Shown piece after piece: positions 1 to 9,100 of a DNA stretch of 64,000 nt; the stretch's first letter is position 1, and the number at the start of each line of letters is the position of its first letter. Source of the stretch: an uncultured Duncaniella sp. (GTDB lineage: Bacteria; Bacteroidota; Bacteroidia; Bacteroidales; Muribaculaceae); assembly GCA_910587165.1 (NCBI GenBank), contig CAJUKP010000005.1, positions 27,987 through 91,986 on the forward strand, in the 5' to 3' direction. The notes under the pieces were generated by a model, which did no database searches, had not been told where the DNA came from, and saw only the letters and a program-made list of their open reading frames with translations. A program made the position numbers and the translations under genes.

Positions 1-431
1 AATATGATTTTGTTCATCTCCACCCGGCCGGCCTCGGCGATCCAGCCGAACTCCCGTCCGAGGGTGTCGAGAGCCCACAGACCTTCATTGTCGCTCCGTG
101 TGGTGACGACGGGCGTGGCCCCGGTGATATGTGCCACTTGGGCGGCAAGCGCGTTGGCTCCGCCGATATGGCCTGACAGAACGGCGATGGCGAAACGGCC
201 CGTGGAGTCGACACACACCACCGCCGGATCTGTATATTTATCCCTGATCAGATGGGCTATCGAACGGACACATATTCCGAGCGCGCCCACAAACACTATG
301 CTGTCACACCCCTGTGGAAGCGTGCGGTTCCACTCACGGAGCATCTTCACTTCCGCGTCACTGAGTTCTCCGGCTATCGCCGAGGCAACACTCTCTCCGG
401 CAGCCGTCACATTGAGTATCAAGGTTTTCAT
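1..431 (-). CDS. cbiG: Cobalt-precorrin-5A hydrolase CbiG, N-terminal part (runs off window)
   Basis: Reading the minus strand from an ATG at 431 gives 143 residues, open to the window edge. It contains a CbiG-type motif, LSGHIGGANALAAQVAHITG, followed by a TPVVTTRSD stretch close to the family's TPVITTATD. CbiG opens the ring-A delta-lactone of cobalt-precorrin-5A and releases acetaldehyde during anaerobic corrin synthesis in the cytoplasm. The start overlaps the stop of the cobL-type gene upstream as ATGA, so it belongs to the same operon and is probably translationally coupled. The missing 3' part prevents deciding whether it is a stand-alone CbiG or one of the fusions to another Cbi enzyme that occur in Bacteroidetes. 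Confidence 0.88.
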   Translation of the reverse strand, partial: MKTLILNVTAAGESVASAIAGELSDAEVKMLREWNRTLPQGCDSIVFVGALGICVRSIAHLIRDKYTDPAVVCVDSTGRFAIAVLSGHIGGANALAAQVAHITGATPVVTTRSDNEGLWALDTLGREFGWIAEAGRVEMNKII

Positions 432-1612
432 AACGTTTTCATTATGGTGATGGGGTTATGGTTATCTATTGTCATTGTATGGGTGGACGCTATCCGGCGG
501 CCATGCTTCTCCACCTCCCTGCGGAAAGCGGCGCAACTCTCCGCCGAGACGGAATTGAACACCACAGTCCCTCCGGGGCGTAGATACTTATAGATACGGT
601 CGAGCATCTCTCCGAGTTTGCCGCCATGCCCGCCGATGAACACGGCGTCGGGGGCAGGATACTCCTCCAGAGGCAATGTGAGAAAATCGCCGGTGACAGC
701 CGTGATGGAAGGTGCGCTGAAACGCCGTGAATTTATCTTCATCAGCTCCTCTCCCTCCGGCCTGATCTCAAATGAAGTGATGGCTATGGACGGATAGTGT
801 CGTCTCACCTCTATCGACACAGAGCCTGTGCAGAAACCCACATCCCAGAACGATTTGCGCCCCTCGAGCGAGAGCATTGCCACCGTCAGAAGCCTCACCG
901 GCATCTTGGTGATCATCTTTTCGCGGCCATCGAGATGGCAGAACTCACTCTCCGGCAGCCCGAACGGCAGATTGCGGGGCTTACGGAGCCGGAGCACCAC
1001 ACAGTTGGGGACATCAAACTCCATCCCGGCGGCCTCGGCGGGGGTCATGGTTCTCACACGCTCATTCCCGTCATTGCCGAGATTCTCACCTACGGTCATT
1101 TCATAATCGAAATTATACTCCATCAGCCGCCGCGCTATCATTGCGGGAGTCTTTGTCCGGTCGGTGAGCACACCTATGAGCGGCCTGTCCTCTATCAGCG
1201 CCGGGTCGAGATTGCTCCACGGACGCCCGGTCAGCGACACATTCACCATATCCTGATACGGCAGCAGCATACGGTGGGCGAGCATCTGCAGGGAATTGAA
1301 CGAAGGATACACTCTGATCTCCGCATCCGGAAACTCCCGCTGCAGTGTGGCCGCATAGCCATAGAAGAGCGGATCGCCTGAGGCGAAGACCACAATCCCC
1401 GAACGGTCATCGTAGCGTCTGAACACATCAGCGAGAGGCACTGTGACATCAATCCACTCATACCCCTCCGGGAGAAGATGCTCCATGATGCCCCGGTGGC
1501 GTCTCCCCCCTGAGAACACCTTGCCGCACCTTATCACACGCTCCGTCTCCGGAGTGAGACAGGGGGTGCCGCAGTCAGAGATCCCTATTATGTGAAACTT
1601 TGGCTCAGACAT
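428..1612 (-). CDS. cobL: Precorrin-6Y C5,15-methyltransferase, CbiE-CbiT fusion (CobL)
   Basis: This 394-residue protein has the normal length for the two-domain CobL. Residues about 1-200 are a CbiE-like tetrapyrrole methylase domain, with a GNDGNERVRTMTPAEA segment near its end. Residues about 205-394 are a CbiT-like Rossmann methyltransferase, with a SAM-binding WDVGFCTGSVSIE stretch and DAVFIGGHGG. The enzyme methylates C5 and C15 of the corrin ring and decarboxylates the C12 acetate. The start overlaps the end of the cbiH-cbiC gene by 8 bases and the stop overlaps cbiG by 4, so it sits inside the riboswitch-headed cobamide operon. Nothing in the sequence suggests loss of function. Confidence 0.93.
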   Translation of the reverse strand: MSEPKFHIIGISDCGTPCLTPETERVIRCGKVFSGGRRHRGIMEHLLPEGYEWIDVTVPLADVFRRYDDRSGIVVFASGDPLFYGYAATLQREFPDAEIRVYPSFNSLQMLAHRMLLPYQDMVNVSLTGRPWSNLDPALIEDRPLIGVLTDRTKTPAMIARRLMEYNFDYEMTVGENLGNDGNERVRTMTPAEAAGMEFDVPNCVVLRLRKPRNLPFGLPESEFCHLDGREKMITKMPVRLLTVAMLSLEGRKSFWDVGFCTGSVSIEVRRHYPSIAITSFEIRPEGEELMKINSRRFSAPSITAVTGDFLTLPLEEYPAPDAVFIGGHGGKLGEMLDRIYKYLRPGGTVVFNSVSAESCAAFRREVEKHGRRIASTHTMTIDNHNPITIMKTL

Positions 1613-3008
1613 CTCTTCCGGGTCTTAGCTGCTCCGCATCCGGGCGGCAGAGAATGGCGTTGGTGAGCGTGGCGGCAAGATTGCTTCCACCCTTGCGACC
1701 CTCAACTATGATCTTGGGTATTCCGTCGAACGGCTTGACCATGTGCTTGCTCTCGCACACATGGACAAACCCCACCGGGGCGGCCACTATACCGCATGGC
1801 CGGGCCTTGCCGTGACGTATGAGCGAACACAGTTCCATGAGAGCCGTGGGGGCGTTGCCGAACACATAGAGTGCGTCCGGATGCTCCGCGGCGGCACGTC
1901 TTATGGCAGCCTGTGTGCGGGTGATACCCAGACGGGCTGCCTCCTCGGCCACACCGGGCTCATTGAGATAACATTTCACCTCTATGCCGAGACGGGCCAG
2001 GGCTCCCTTGCGTATTCCGGCGGCAGCCATTGTCACATCCGTGATGATGGTGCGGACACCACCCTCCGTAAGCGAGCGGTAAATGCGCCCGAGCGCATCA
2101 TCATCGGCAAGGAGTATCTTCTCCATCTCGAAATCGGCGGTGGTGTGGATGGCATGGAGCAAAGCCCATTTGCGGTCGAGAGGGATATTCCTGTCGGAAA
2201 GCTCGCTCTCTATGGTGCGGAAGCTCTCCATCATGATGGCCTGCCCTTTGCCGACATCCTCTGAGTTCTCCTCGTCACGGTAATAGCCTCGGGGAGTGAT
2301 GAAACGTCCATCCCATGTGTATGAGCGGGAATTGCCGATAAGCACGACGGTAAACATATCCACCTTGTCGGGATCGAACTCCCCGAGGGTGGTCAGCACA
2401 GCCTCCTCGTCGGGACGGCCGGCCTGACGGACATATCCCACAGGGGTAGAGGCGTCACGCTCTTTCAGAAACAGTTCCTTGAGGCGGTGGAGCTGCCAGT
2501 AGCGTCCCACACTACGCGGATTGTAGACAGCGGTGACAAAATCCGCCCCGGCAGCCGCCGTGATGCGCTTCTCGATCAGAGCCCACGGAGTCATGAGATC
2601 ACTGAGCGAGATCACGCAGAAATCATGTCCGACAGGTGCGCCGAGCAGCGAGGCGGCTTTCTGGAACGCGCTGATTCCGGGTATAACCTCCACCTCGACA
2701 TCCGAGCCGAGCTTCCGTTTCATCTCCAGGACGAGGGGAGCCATCCCGTAGATACCGGCATCGCCCGACGATATGACACACACATCCTTACCCTCCTCGG
2801 CCAGACCGAACGCGACCTCCACACGGGCCATCTCCTGCTTCATGCCGCTTCCTGCCTCTATGGCTCCCGGACGCAGCAGATGGCGCACGAAAGGAAGATA
2901 GTAATTGTAGCCCACGACGGCATCGCACTTCCCGAGAGCCTCGATGGCTCCAGAAGTCATGTCGGATATCGAGCCGGGACCTATGCCTATTATTGTTATC
3001 TTTTTCAT
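1605..3008 (-). CDS. cbiH-cbiC: Fusion of precorrin-3B C17-methyltransferase (CbiH/CobJ) and precorrin-8X methylmutase (CbiC/CobH)
   Basis: This 467-residue protein joins two corrin enzymes. Residues 1 to about 240 are the SAM-dependent methylase CbiH/CobJ: the glycine-rich start ITIIGIGPGSISDMTSGA, the SSGDAGIYGMA loop and the VYNPRSVGR stretch are typical. Residues about 255-467 are CbiC/CobH, the methylmutase that moves a methyl group from C11 to C12. Its catalytic histidine is expected in AIHTTADFEM, and FGNAPTALMEL plus PVGFVHVCESK are family motifs. The two steps are not adjacent in the pathway, so the fusion probably keeps stoichiometry rather than passing a product directly. It overlaps btuD by 4 bases and cobL by 8, within the cobamide operon. 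Confidence 0.92.
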   Translation of the reverse strand: MKKITIIGIGPGSISDMTSGAIEALGKCDAVVGYNYYLPFVRHLLRPGAIEAGSGMKQEMARVEVAFGLAEEGKDVCVISSGDAGIYGMAPLVLEMKRKLGSDVEVEVIPGISAFQKAASLLGAPVGHDFCVISLSDLMTPWALIEKRITAAAGADFVTAVYNPRSVGRYWQLHRLKELFLKERDASTPVGYVRQAGRPDEEAVLTTLGEFDPDKVDMFTVVLIGNSRSYTWDGRFITPRGYYRDEENSEDVGKGQAIMMESFRTIESELSDRNIPLDRKWALLHAIHTTADFEMEKILLADDDALGRIYRSLTEGGVRTIITDVTMAAAGIRKGALARLGIEVKCYLNEPGVAEEAARLGITRTQAAIRRAAAEHPDALYVFGNAPTALMELCSLIRHGKARPCGIVAAPVGFVHVCESKHMVKPFDGIPKIIVEGRKGGSNLAATLTNAILCRPDAEQLRPGRDV

Positions 3009-3991
3009 TCTATGAGGGATAAGAGTTCTTCTATCGTCAGGACTGTATGTCCTTTATATGTGTAACTGTCCGGTTTTACTTCAATCATTCCGGCAGCCCC
3101 CGCCTGATCGGTGGCACGGATGCCGCACCGGAAAAGGGCTTTCCTCACCATGTTCAGACGCGCACCCTCACCGGTGACACCTATCTCCCTCTCAGGGCGG
3201 CTGTCGATTCTGAACAGGCCTGCATCGAGATCGAACACCACCCCCTCACGTTCGAAGAAGCGCCCCATCTCACCTGCAAGCGACAGATCCTCAGGGGTGC
3301 CGGTCACAACTCCTTTACTCTTGTCCACCAACCATATCCGGTCGGCTATCTGGAGCGAGAGTTCCAGATCGTGGGTGGACAGGAACACAGTCTTGCCCTC
3401 CCCGTGTGCCAGTGAGAGCAGCAGCTGCATGATCTCCACCTTGCTGGGATAGTCAAGAAAAGCGGTCGGTTCGTCGAGAAATATCACCGGAGTCTCCTGG
3501 GCGAGAGCCTTGGCTATCATCACTTTCTGCCGTTCGCCGTCGCTGAGGGTCGACACCATGCGGCCACGCATCCCCTCAACCCTCACAAGCTCCATCGAGC
3601 GGTTCACTATCCGGCGGTCTTCACCCGACAGGCGACCCCAGAAACCGGTATAGGGGCTGCGACCAAGGCCGACAAGCTCCTCCACTGTCATGTTGTTGAG
3701 ATGCAGCCTCTCAGTGAGCACCACACCTATCACCTTGGCAAGCTCGGCAGGGGTGTGGGCGGAGAGCCGCTTCCCCTCTATGAAAATCTCACCATCGAGC
3801 GGAGGAAGAAACCCCGACAGGGTGCGGAGAAGAGTCGACTTGCCCGCGCCGTTGGGACCAAGCAGACAGGTGAGCTCTCCCCCGTGGAGCGAGGCGGATA
3901 GCGAACCGGTCACTGCCACTTTGCTGCCGTTGCGCCCGGTGTAGCCGGTGGTGAGCCGTTCCACCCGTATGGTCTCTTTCAGTGTCTTCAT
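3005..3991 (-). CDS. btuD: ABC transporter ATPase, cobamide uptake (BtuD-like)
   Basis: A 328-residue FecE/BtuD-family ATPase. Visible motifs are Walker A GPNGAGKST (about 45-53), signature LSDGERQK (149-156), Walker B VIFLDEPT (169-176) and the switch histidine H207. In the Q-loop region the sequence is VVLTERLHL, without an obvious glutamine. The core ends near residue 250; the extra 75 or so residues form a C-terminal extension absent from the roughly 250-residue enterobacterial BtuD. It powers the BtuC permease encoded just upstream (4-base overlap). Iron or heme importers have the same fold, but the riboswitch and the cbi genes in this operon favour a corrinoid substrate. Confidence 0.88.
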   Translation of the reverse strand: MKTLKETIRVERLTTGYTGRNGSKVAVTGSLSASLHGGELTCLLGPNGAGKSTLLRTLSGFLPPLDGEIFIEGKRLSAHTPAELAKVIGVVLTERLHLNNMTVEELVGLGRSPYTGFWGRLSGEDRRIVNRSMELVRVEGMRGRMVSTLSDGERQKVMIAKALAQETPVIFLDEPTAFLDYPSKVEIMQLLLSLAHGEGKTVFLSTHDLELSLQIADRIWLVDKSKGVVTGTPEDLSLAGEMGRFFEREGVVFDLDAGLFRIDSRPEREIGVTGEGARLNMVRKALFRCGIRATDQAGAAGMIEVKPDSYTYKGHTVLTIEELLSLIE

Positions 3992-5022
3992 ATAGCTGCC
4001 TTCCGTTTGTTGAACAATACCCAGATCACCACCGGAGCACCGACAAGAGCCGTGACGGAATTGACCGGAAGCGCCCCCTCGAAACCGGGCAGACGCGCTA
4101 TGAGGTTACACACCAGGGCAAGCGAGGCCCCCGCGAGCAGCGAGGCCGGGAGAAGCACGGCATGGTTGGATGTGCGGAATATGCCGCGGCACAGGTGGGG
4201 CACCGCAAGACCCAGAAAGACTATCGGGCCGCAATAGGCAGTCACGACGGCCACAAGCACACCGGCACAGGTGATCACCGTTATCCGGGCCCGTTTTATG
4301 TCAAGCCCAAGGTTGGAGGCGTAGGCATCCCCGAGCAGGAGCAGGTTGAGTGTCTTGATGAGCAGGAACGAGAGCGGCAGCAGACAGAGCATTATGACTA
4401 TGAACACCGAGGTCTGCCCACCGGAGACACGCGCGAAGCTCCCGAGTCCCCATATCACGTAGGCGCGTATATCCTCCTCGGCGCTGAAAAATTTCAGCAC
4501 ACCGATGACAGCATTGGCTATGTAGCCCACCATCACTCCCATGATCAGAAGCGTGACATTGCCACTCACCTTCTGTGCCACAAAAGCTATCAGAGCCATG
4601 ACAAGGAGCGAGCCGACTATGGCCGCGAGTGTCACCGTCACCTCTCCCATCATGCCGAGACGGCTCAGGGCCACACCCCCGATGCTGCCTGACAGAAGCA
4701 CCACGAAGGCCACCCCGAGACTCGCGCCCGAGCTGATGCCGAGCACCGACGGACCGGCAAGCGGGTTGCGGAACACTGTCTGCATGAGAAGTCCGCTCAC
4801 AGCCAGACCGGCACCCGCCATTATGGCCGTGAGGCTCTGCGGCAGGCGTGATTTAAGCACTATGGTGCGCCAGACAGGATTGCTGCCGTCACCGCCGGCC
4901 AATATCTCCACTACATCACCGGCAGGTATCATCACCGACCCGAGCAGCAGATTCAGCACGAGAAACAACGCTATCGACAATGCGAGCAGCGCCATCAGGA
5001 CAGATGTGGTGCGCCCGGTCAT
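3988..5022 (-). CDS. btuC: ABC transporter permease, cobamide uptake (BtuC-like, FecCD family)
   Basis: A 344-residue polytopic membrane protein of the FecCD/BtuC family, with about ten hydrophobic segments. It has the characteristic RLPQSLTAIMAGAGLAVSG and NPLAGPSVLGISSGASLG motifs, and GPIVFLGLAVPHLCR near the C-terminus. A dimer forms the inner-membrane channel that receives the ligand from the lipoprotein BtuF and couples to the ATPase. Its start overlaps the btuF stop by 4 bases and its stop overlaps btuD by 4. The family also transports heme and siderophores; operon context points to corrinoids. Confidence 0.9.
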   Translation of the reverse strand: MTGRTTSVLMALLALSIALFLVLNLLLGSVMIPAGDVVEILAGGDGSNPVWRTIVLKSRLPQSLTAIMAGAGLAVSGLLMQTVFRNPLAGPSVLGISSGASLGVAFVVLLSGSIGGVALSRLGMMGEVTVTLAAIVGSLLVMALIAFVAQKVSGNVTLLIMGVMVGYIANAVIGVLKFFSAEEDIRAYVIWGLGSFARVSGGQTSVFIVIMLCLLPLSFLLIKTLNLLLLGDAYASNLGLDIKRARITVITCAGVLVAVVTAYCGPIVFLGLAVPHLCRGIFRTSNHAVLLPASLLAGASLALVCNLIARLPGFEGALPVNSVTALVGAPVVIWVLFNKRKAAI

Positions 5023-6173
5023 TTCAACAGATGGTAATAGACGGGTTGATAATCGGGGAGAGCAGCGGGATGAAACACCTTGATGAGATCGGCAAGAACC
5101 ACCTCAGGCTCCACCGGCATACTCTCGTAGAACGGCACCTCACGCATATTGCAATAGATCACGCCACGGTTTTTCCACGCGTCGAAATCCTTGTAGCGCG
5201 CGTCGCGGCCGCCGAGCACTTCATAATCGAAATCCCCCTCGAAACTGTTGACGATACGCCAGTAATCGGAATGTACGGCCTGGGAATAGACTGTCTCATA
5301 GTCGAGGGTCACACCTCCGCTCTCCGAGTTGTCCTTCAGGAAATAGTCGCCCCCGGCATCACGTATAAGCTGGGCCAGGAAGCTCTTGCCACCCACGGCA
5401 TACCAGTTTCCGCCTCTCATCTCGCCGGTGAACACAGTGGGACGTGCCGCCACCGTGTCGGTTATGGCCTTGAGCGCGTTATATTTCTTCTCGATGGCAG
5501 CGAAGGTCTCGGAAGCCTCCCGCTCATGTCCGGTGAGGAGACCAACCACCTTGATCCACTCGGCCTGTCCGAGCGGAGTCAGCTCCTTGTAGCCGAGGTG
5601 GGGCACCATGGGTGCATCCACCCCTTTCAGAGCCTCATAGCCACCGCGCTTGAACGGGGAAATCAGTATTAGATCGGGCTGGAGAGCCATCACCACTTCC
5701 GGGTCAAAGTTACCTTCTATGCCTATGCGGCTCGTGGTGCCTTCCTCAAGCTGACGGCGCATTTGGGCATTGTGGAGATGGCGCGTGGATGTCACGCCTG
5801 CCACTTTTTCCGTGAGACCGAGCTTTATGAAATTGCTGAGCTGGAGAGATGTCATGCACACCACCCTGTCCACCGGGACATCCACACGGGTATATCCGTC
5901 AGGGATACGGGCCGACGGCGTCCCGCGGTCAACGAGCGCTATGTTGAAACGATGTGTCTCCGCCCCCTCGGGATCGGAGATCTCAAGCAGTGTGACACCA
6001 TCCCCTCCGGGAGTCACCTTGAATCCTTTGGCATATACGGGGGTCATGGCCGAAACTGCCGATGAGTCGGCTCCGGCCACACGGGAGGCATCGGTCGCGC
6101 CGCCACCGCCCTTTCCGCAGGAAAGCAGCATCAGGAGCGCGAAACAGGCCGCAAGTCTGGTCAGTCTTATCAT
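5019..6173 (-). CDS. btuF: Cobamide-binding lipoprotein of the ABC importer (BtuF-like)
   Basis: Reading from ATG 6173 gives 384 residues; a TTG three codons earlier would give 387 but is less likely. A lipoprotein signal ends at LLMLLSC, so the mature protein is probably anchored in the periplasm. The mature part has the class III solute-binding pattern: VDRVVCMTSLQLSNFIKLG, then DPEVVMALQPDLILISPF, then a long helix and a second lobe with GGNWYAVGGKSFLAQLIRDA. It should hand corrinoids to BtuC. The gap to the upstream CobN-like gene is 19 bases. A TAATTTTG word lies about 6 bases before the ATG, but I see no matching -33 box, so an internal promoter is doubtful. Confidence 0.87.
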   Translation of the reverse strand: MIRLTRLAACFALLMLLSCGKGGGGATDASRVAGADSSAVSAMTPVYAKGFKVTPGGDGVTLLEISDPEGAETHRFNIALVDRGTPSARIPDGYTRVDVPVDRVVCMTSLQLSNFIKLGLTEKVAGVTSTRHLHNAQMRRQLEEGTTSRIGIEGNFDPEVVMALQPDLILISPFKRGGYEALKGVDAPMVPHLGYKELTPLGQAEWIKVVGLLTGHEREASETFAAIEKKYNALKAITDTVAARPTVFTGEMRGGNWYAVGGKSFLAQLIRDAGGDYFLKDNSESGGVTLDYETVYSQAVHSDYWRIVNSFEGDFDYEVLGGRDARYKDFDAWKNRGVIYCNMREVPFYESMPVEPEVVLADLIKVFHPAALPDYQPVYYHLLK

Positions 6174-6192
6174 GATTTGCAAAATTACGTAA

Positions 6193-9100
6193 TTATTTTC
6201 TTTTTCTATAGGCTACCGCACCTATAATTGCCACGGCAATGAGAGAAACGAGGACAATCAAAAGTGTGGAACGCGACTTGCTCCCCCTCACAGCCACCGC
6301 CACTCCGTTCCCGGCATGATTGTCACCCTCGCGGTCCACGTCAATCCCTCCGGCCATCGAGGCACGGTATCTCACGGCCCTGTCCGGTTCGAGAAGAGAT
6401 GCGGTGAACTCCTTGAGCTTGGCATTGCCGCACACGAATTCGGTGCAAGGAGCGCCGTGACGCTCGGTGAGCCCGGCGTTGAGCGAGGCCAGACGTTCTG
6501 CCTGTTCAGGAGTGGCGTCCCAATACCCCTTCCTAATGCTCTCGAGCATCGTGGCTGTCATTTCCTGAAGCGCGGCAGGGTTGGTGCGGTCGAAATACTC
6601 CTCTATCCCGAGTCCGTGGCAATCCTCCACATATACATCATAGAGATCGTCATATATACTGTCGCTGAGCGACGAAGGCCTCATCACTGTCCACCCGAAA
6701 ATGTTGCGGAAGGTCTCACCGAACGTCTGTGCGGTCGATGCCCCTCCCTTCATCCTCTCGCGGATAAAGACCGGGTTGAGCACTGTGGCGCGGGTCTCCA
6801 CAGCCACGGCGTCCTTGGTATCCTGCACACGCGGAAATGCCGGATTGCGGTAGTCTGCCATCACGGCATCGGGTTCACGTCCGTCCATACTGCTTACAGC
6901 CAGCGACAGCGCACCGGTGAATTCATATACATGGTCAAGCGACAGCGGACCCCATGTGTTGCTCTGACGGGGCTGCACCATCAGCTCCGTGCCCGACAGC
7001 ACCGAGCCGAACAGGGCCGGATCGGCAGTACCCCAGTTGTCATCGTCGCCATACATGGCACACATATTGTTGACGAATCCGTCGACAAGCTCGGAGCGGT
7101 CGTCCCACTCACCGGAATTTTCCGTATAGCTGAGCATACCGGTGGAATAGCCTGAGTTGACAGGTCCGAACACCCTCATCACCGACAGGCGCGCCGCCTG
7201 TGCCGAATCCACTCCGTTTCCGACAAGAATCCTTTCCTGCCCCTCGGTTGCCTCGGCCACATAGTTTGGATAGATATCATCCTTGGCTTCCGAAGCCATG
7301 CGCACCGCCTCGGTGATGAGCTTCAGCCTCGACCCCGCTATGTCGCGGAGCTGGCCTGACACCTGCACCATCACATTGACACGCGGACGTCCGAGCTCAG
7401 CCGACGGGGTGAGTCTCAGCCCCATCACCCGTCCGTGGCTGTCGCGCACCGGCTCCACACCGAGCATCCTCAGAGCCTGGGCCACAGTGGCCCCCTCGGT
7501 GGAGATGAACTCACCCGCCCAGAATGTGAAGCTCACCTTCCGCGGATAGTCGCCATGGGCAGCCACATAGTCGCGCAACGTAGCCTCGGCCAATGCCACT
7601 CCGTCGCTCCAGGCCTTCTTGCCGGGAGTCGTCTCAGGGTTGACGCTGTACATATTCCTGCCCGTCGGAAGCACTCCCGGGTTCAGCACCGGATCTCCGC
7701 CGGGGGCCGGACGGACCGGATGGCCTGACATGGCACCCATCATGGCGTCAAATTCCGCATCGGGAGAGAGACGTAGACTCTCATAACATTCCCAGGCGTC
7801 CGCGAGATCCCCTCCCGCCGGTCGGCCGGAGGCTATCATGGCCTCTATATCGCCGCGGGCACCGGACAGATAACGGTGGGCCACGAATCCGTAGTCGCGG
7901 CTCTGCTCCTCGCTTATCTTTCCTGCCGAGCAGTCGCGGGCCGCACGGGAATAGGCCAGCGGATCAGCCGAGATGGCCACCACCGTTGTGGCAAGGTCGC
8001 GCGGTGAATAGGGAGTGCCCATCGTATAATATGCTCCGGTGATCTTCTCATTGGCAAGTTCCTCCACAAACATATCAGCCCTCCTGAGTTCCTCCGGGGT
8101 ACAAACGCCCCCGGTAGCAGGGTCAAGACCGAGATCTGTGTGAAACCCCATGGCGACAATCTCCTCCCTGAGTGCGGGAGTGTTCACAGCCGGATCGGCG
8201 ATGGCCGCGTGGATACGGCTGATGAGCCCGCTGTACTTTGCCCTCAGTCCGTTCTCAACAAACGGAGGCGGAAGATGGCTCACAAGAACCGCGCGGCTAC
8301 GGCGGCGGGCTATGACCGACTCGCCTACATTGGCGGTGGTGTAGAAATAGAAATGCGGCCGGTTGCCGATGAGCACATCCGCCCAGTCGGCACGCGAGAG
8401 CCCCACATTCTTTCCGGGTGTGAACTCAAGATTGCCATGAGTGCCGAAATGAATCAGCATATCGGCATCAAAACCCTTGAGCATATAAAGATATGCGGCC
8501 AGATAGCTGTGGGGCGGCGGCACATCGGCACCATGAACCATTTTGAAATCATCGTCACCGATAGCCGGACGCGGCTGCGGGAATAGAAGAACGTTGCCGA
8601 ATCTCAAGCAGGCCACGGCCAGGCTGTCGCCCCTTGACAACAGCGATCCGGGAGCCTTGCCATAGCGAGCCTCCACTTCGGCATACTTTTCAGGCATAAG
8701 CACATCACGCGCCCACCCCTCATAAGTGTCACGTCCGATCCACACCGGATGTCCCTCGTCCATGAATCTGCTCTGGGCCCAGGGTGCATAGTCACCCATC
8801 ACCGAACCACGGGACATCACCATCTCACCGAACTCCCGGCAGGTGGCCGGAAGCCCGGTGAGGTCATATCCCTCGCTCTGCATCCTTCTGAGGAAATTGT
8901 ATAGGGAAGGTATCACCTCCATCCCCGATGCGAGCAGGGCATCCTTGCCGGGTGACTTGAAATAGCATATCGCCACACGTTTACGTGAATTCGGAGTGGT
9001 CCGCAGCCGCATGAAACGGTCGGCCTGTTCCACAAACGCGCCGATCCTCTCGCTCTCGGCCACAGGGAGCAATCTCCCCTCAGCATCCCGGTCAAGCGAC

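Noticed and set aside
4..450. A 148-codon plus-strand reading frame at the left edge.
   Set aside because: The minus strand of the same stretch encodes a clear CbiG N-terminus that overlaps cobL as ATGA; the plus-strand frame is a GC-rich shadow.
6174..6185. TAATTTTG a few bases before btuF as an internal promoter.
   Set aside because: There is no -33 box at the right distance, and the distance to the ATG would leave almost no leader; it is recorded only in the btuF entry.
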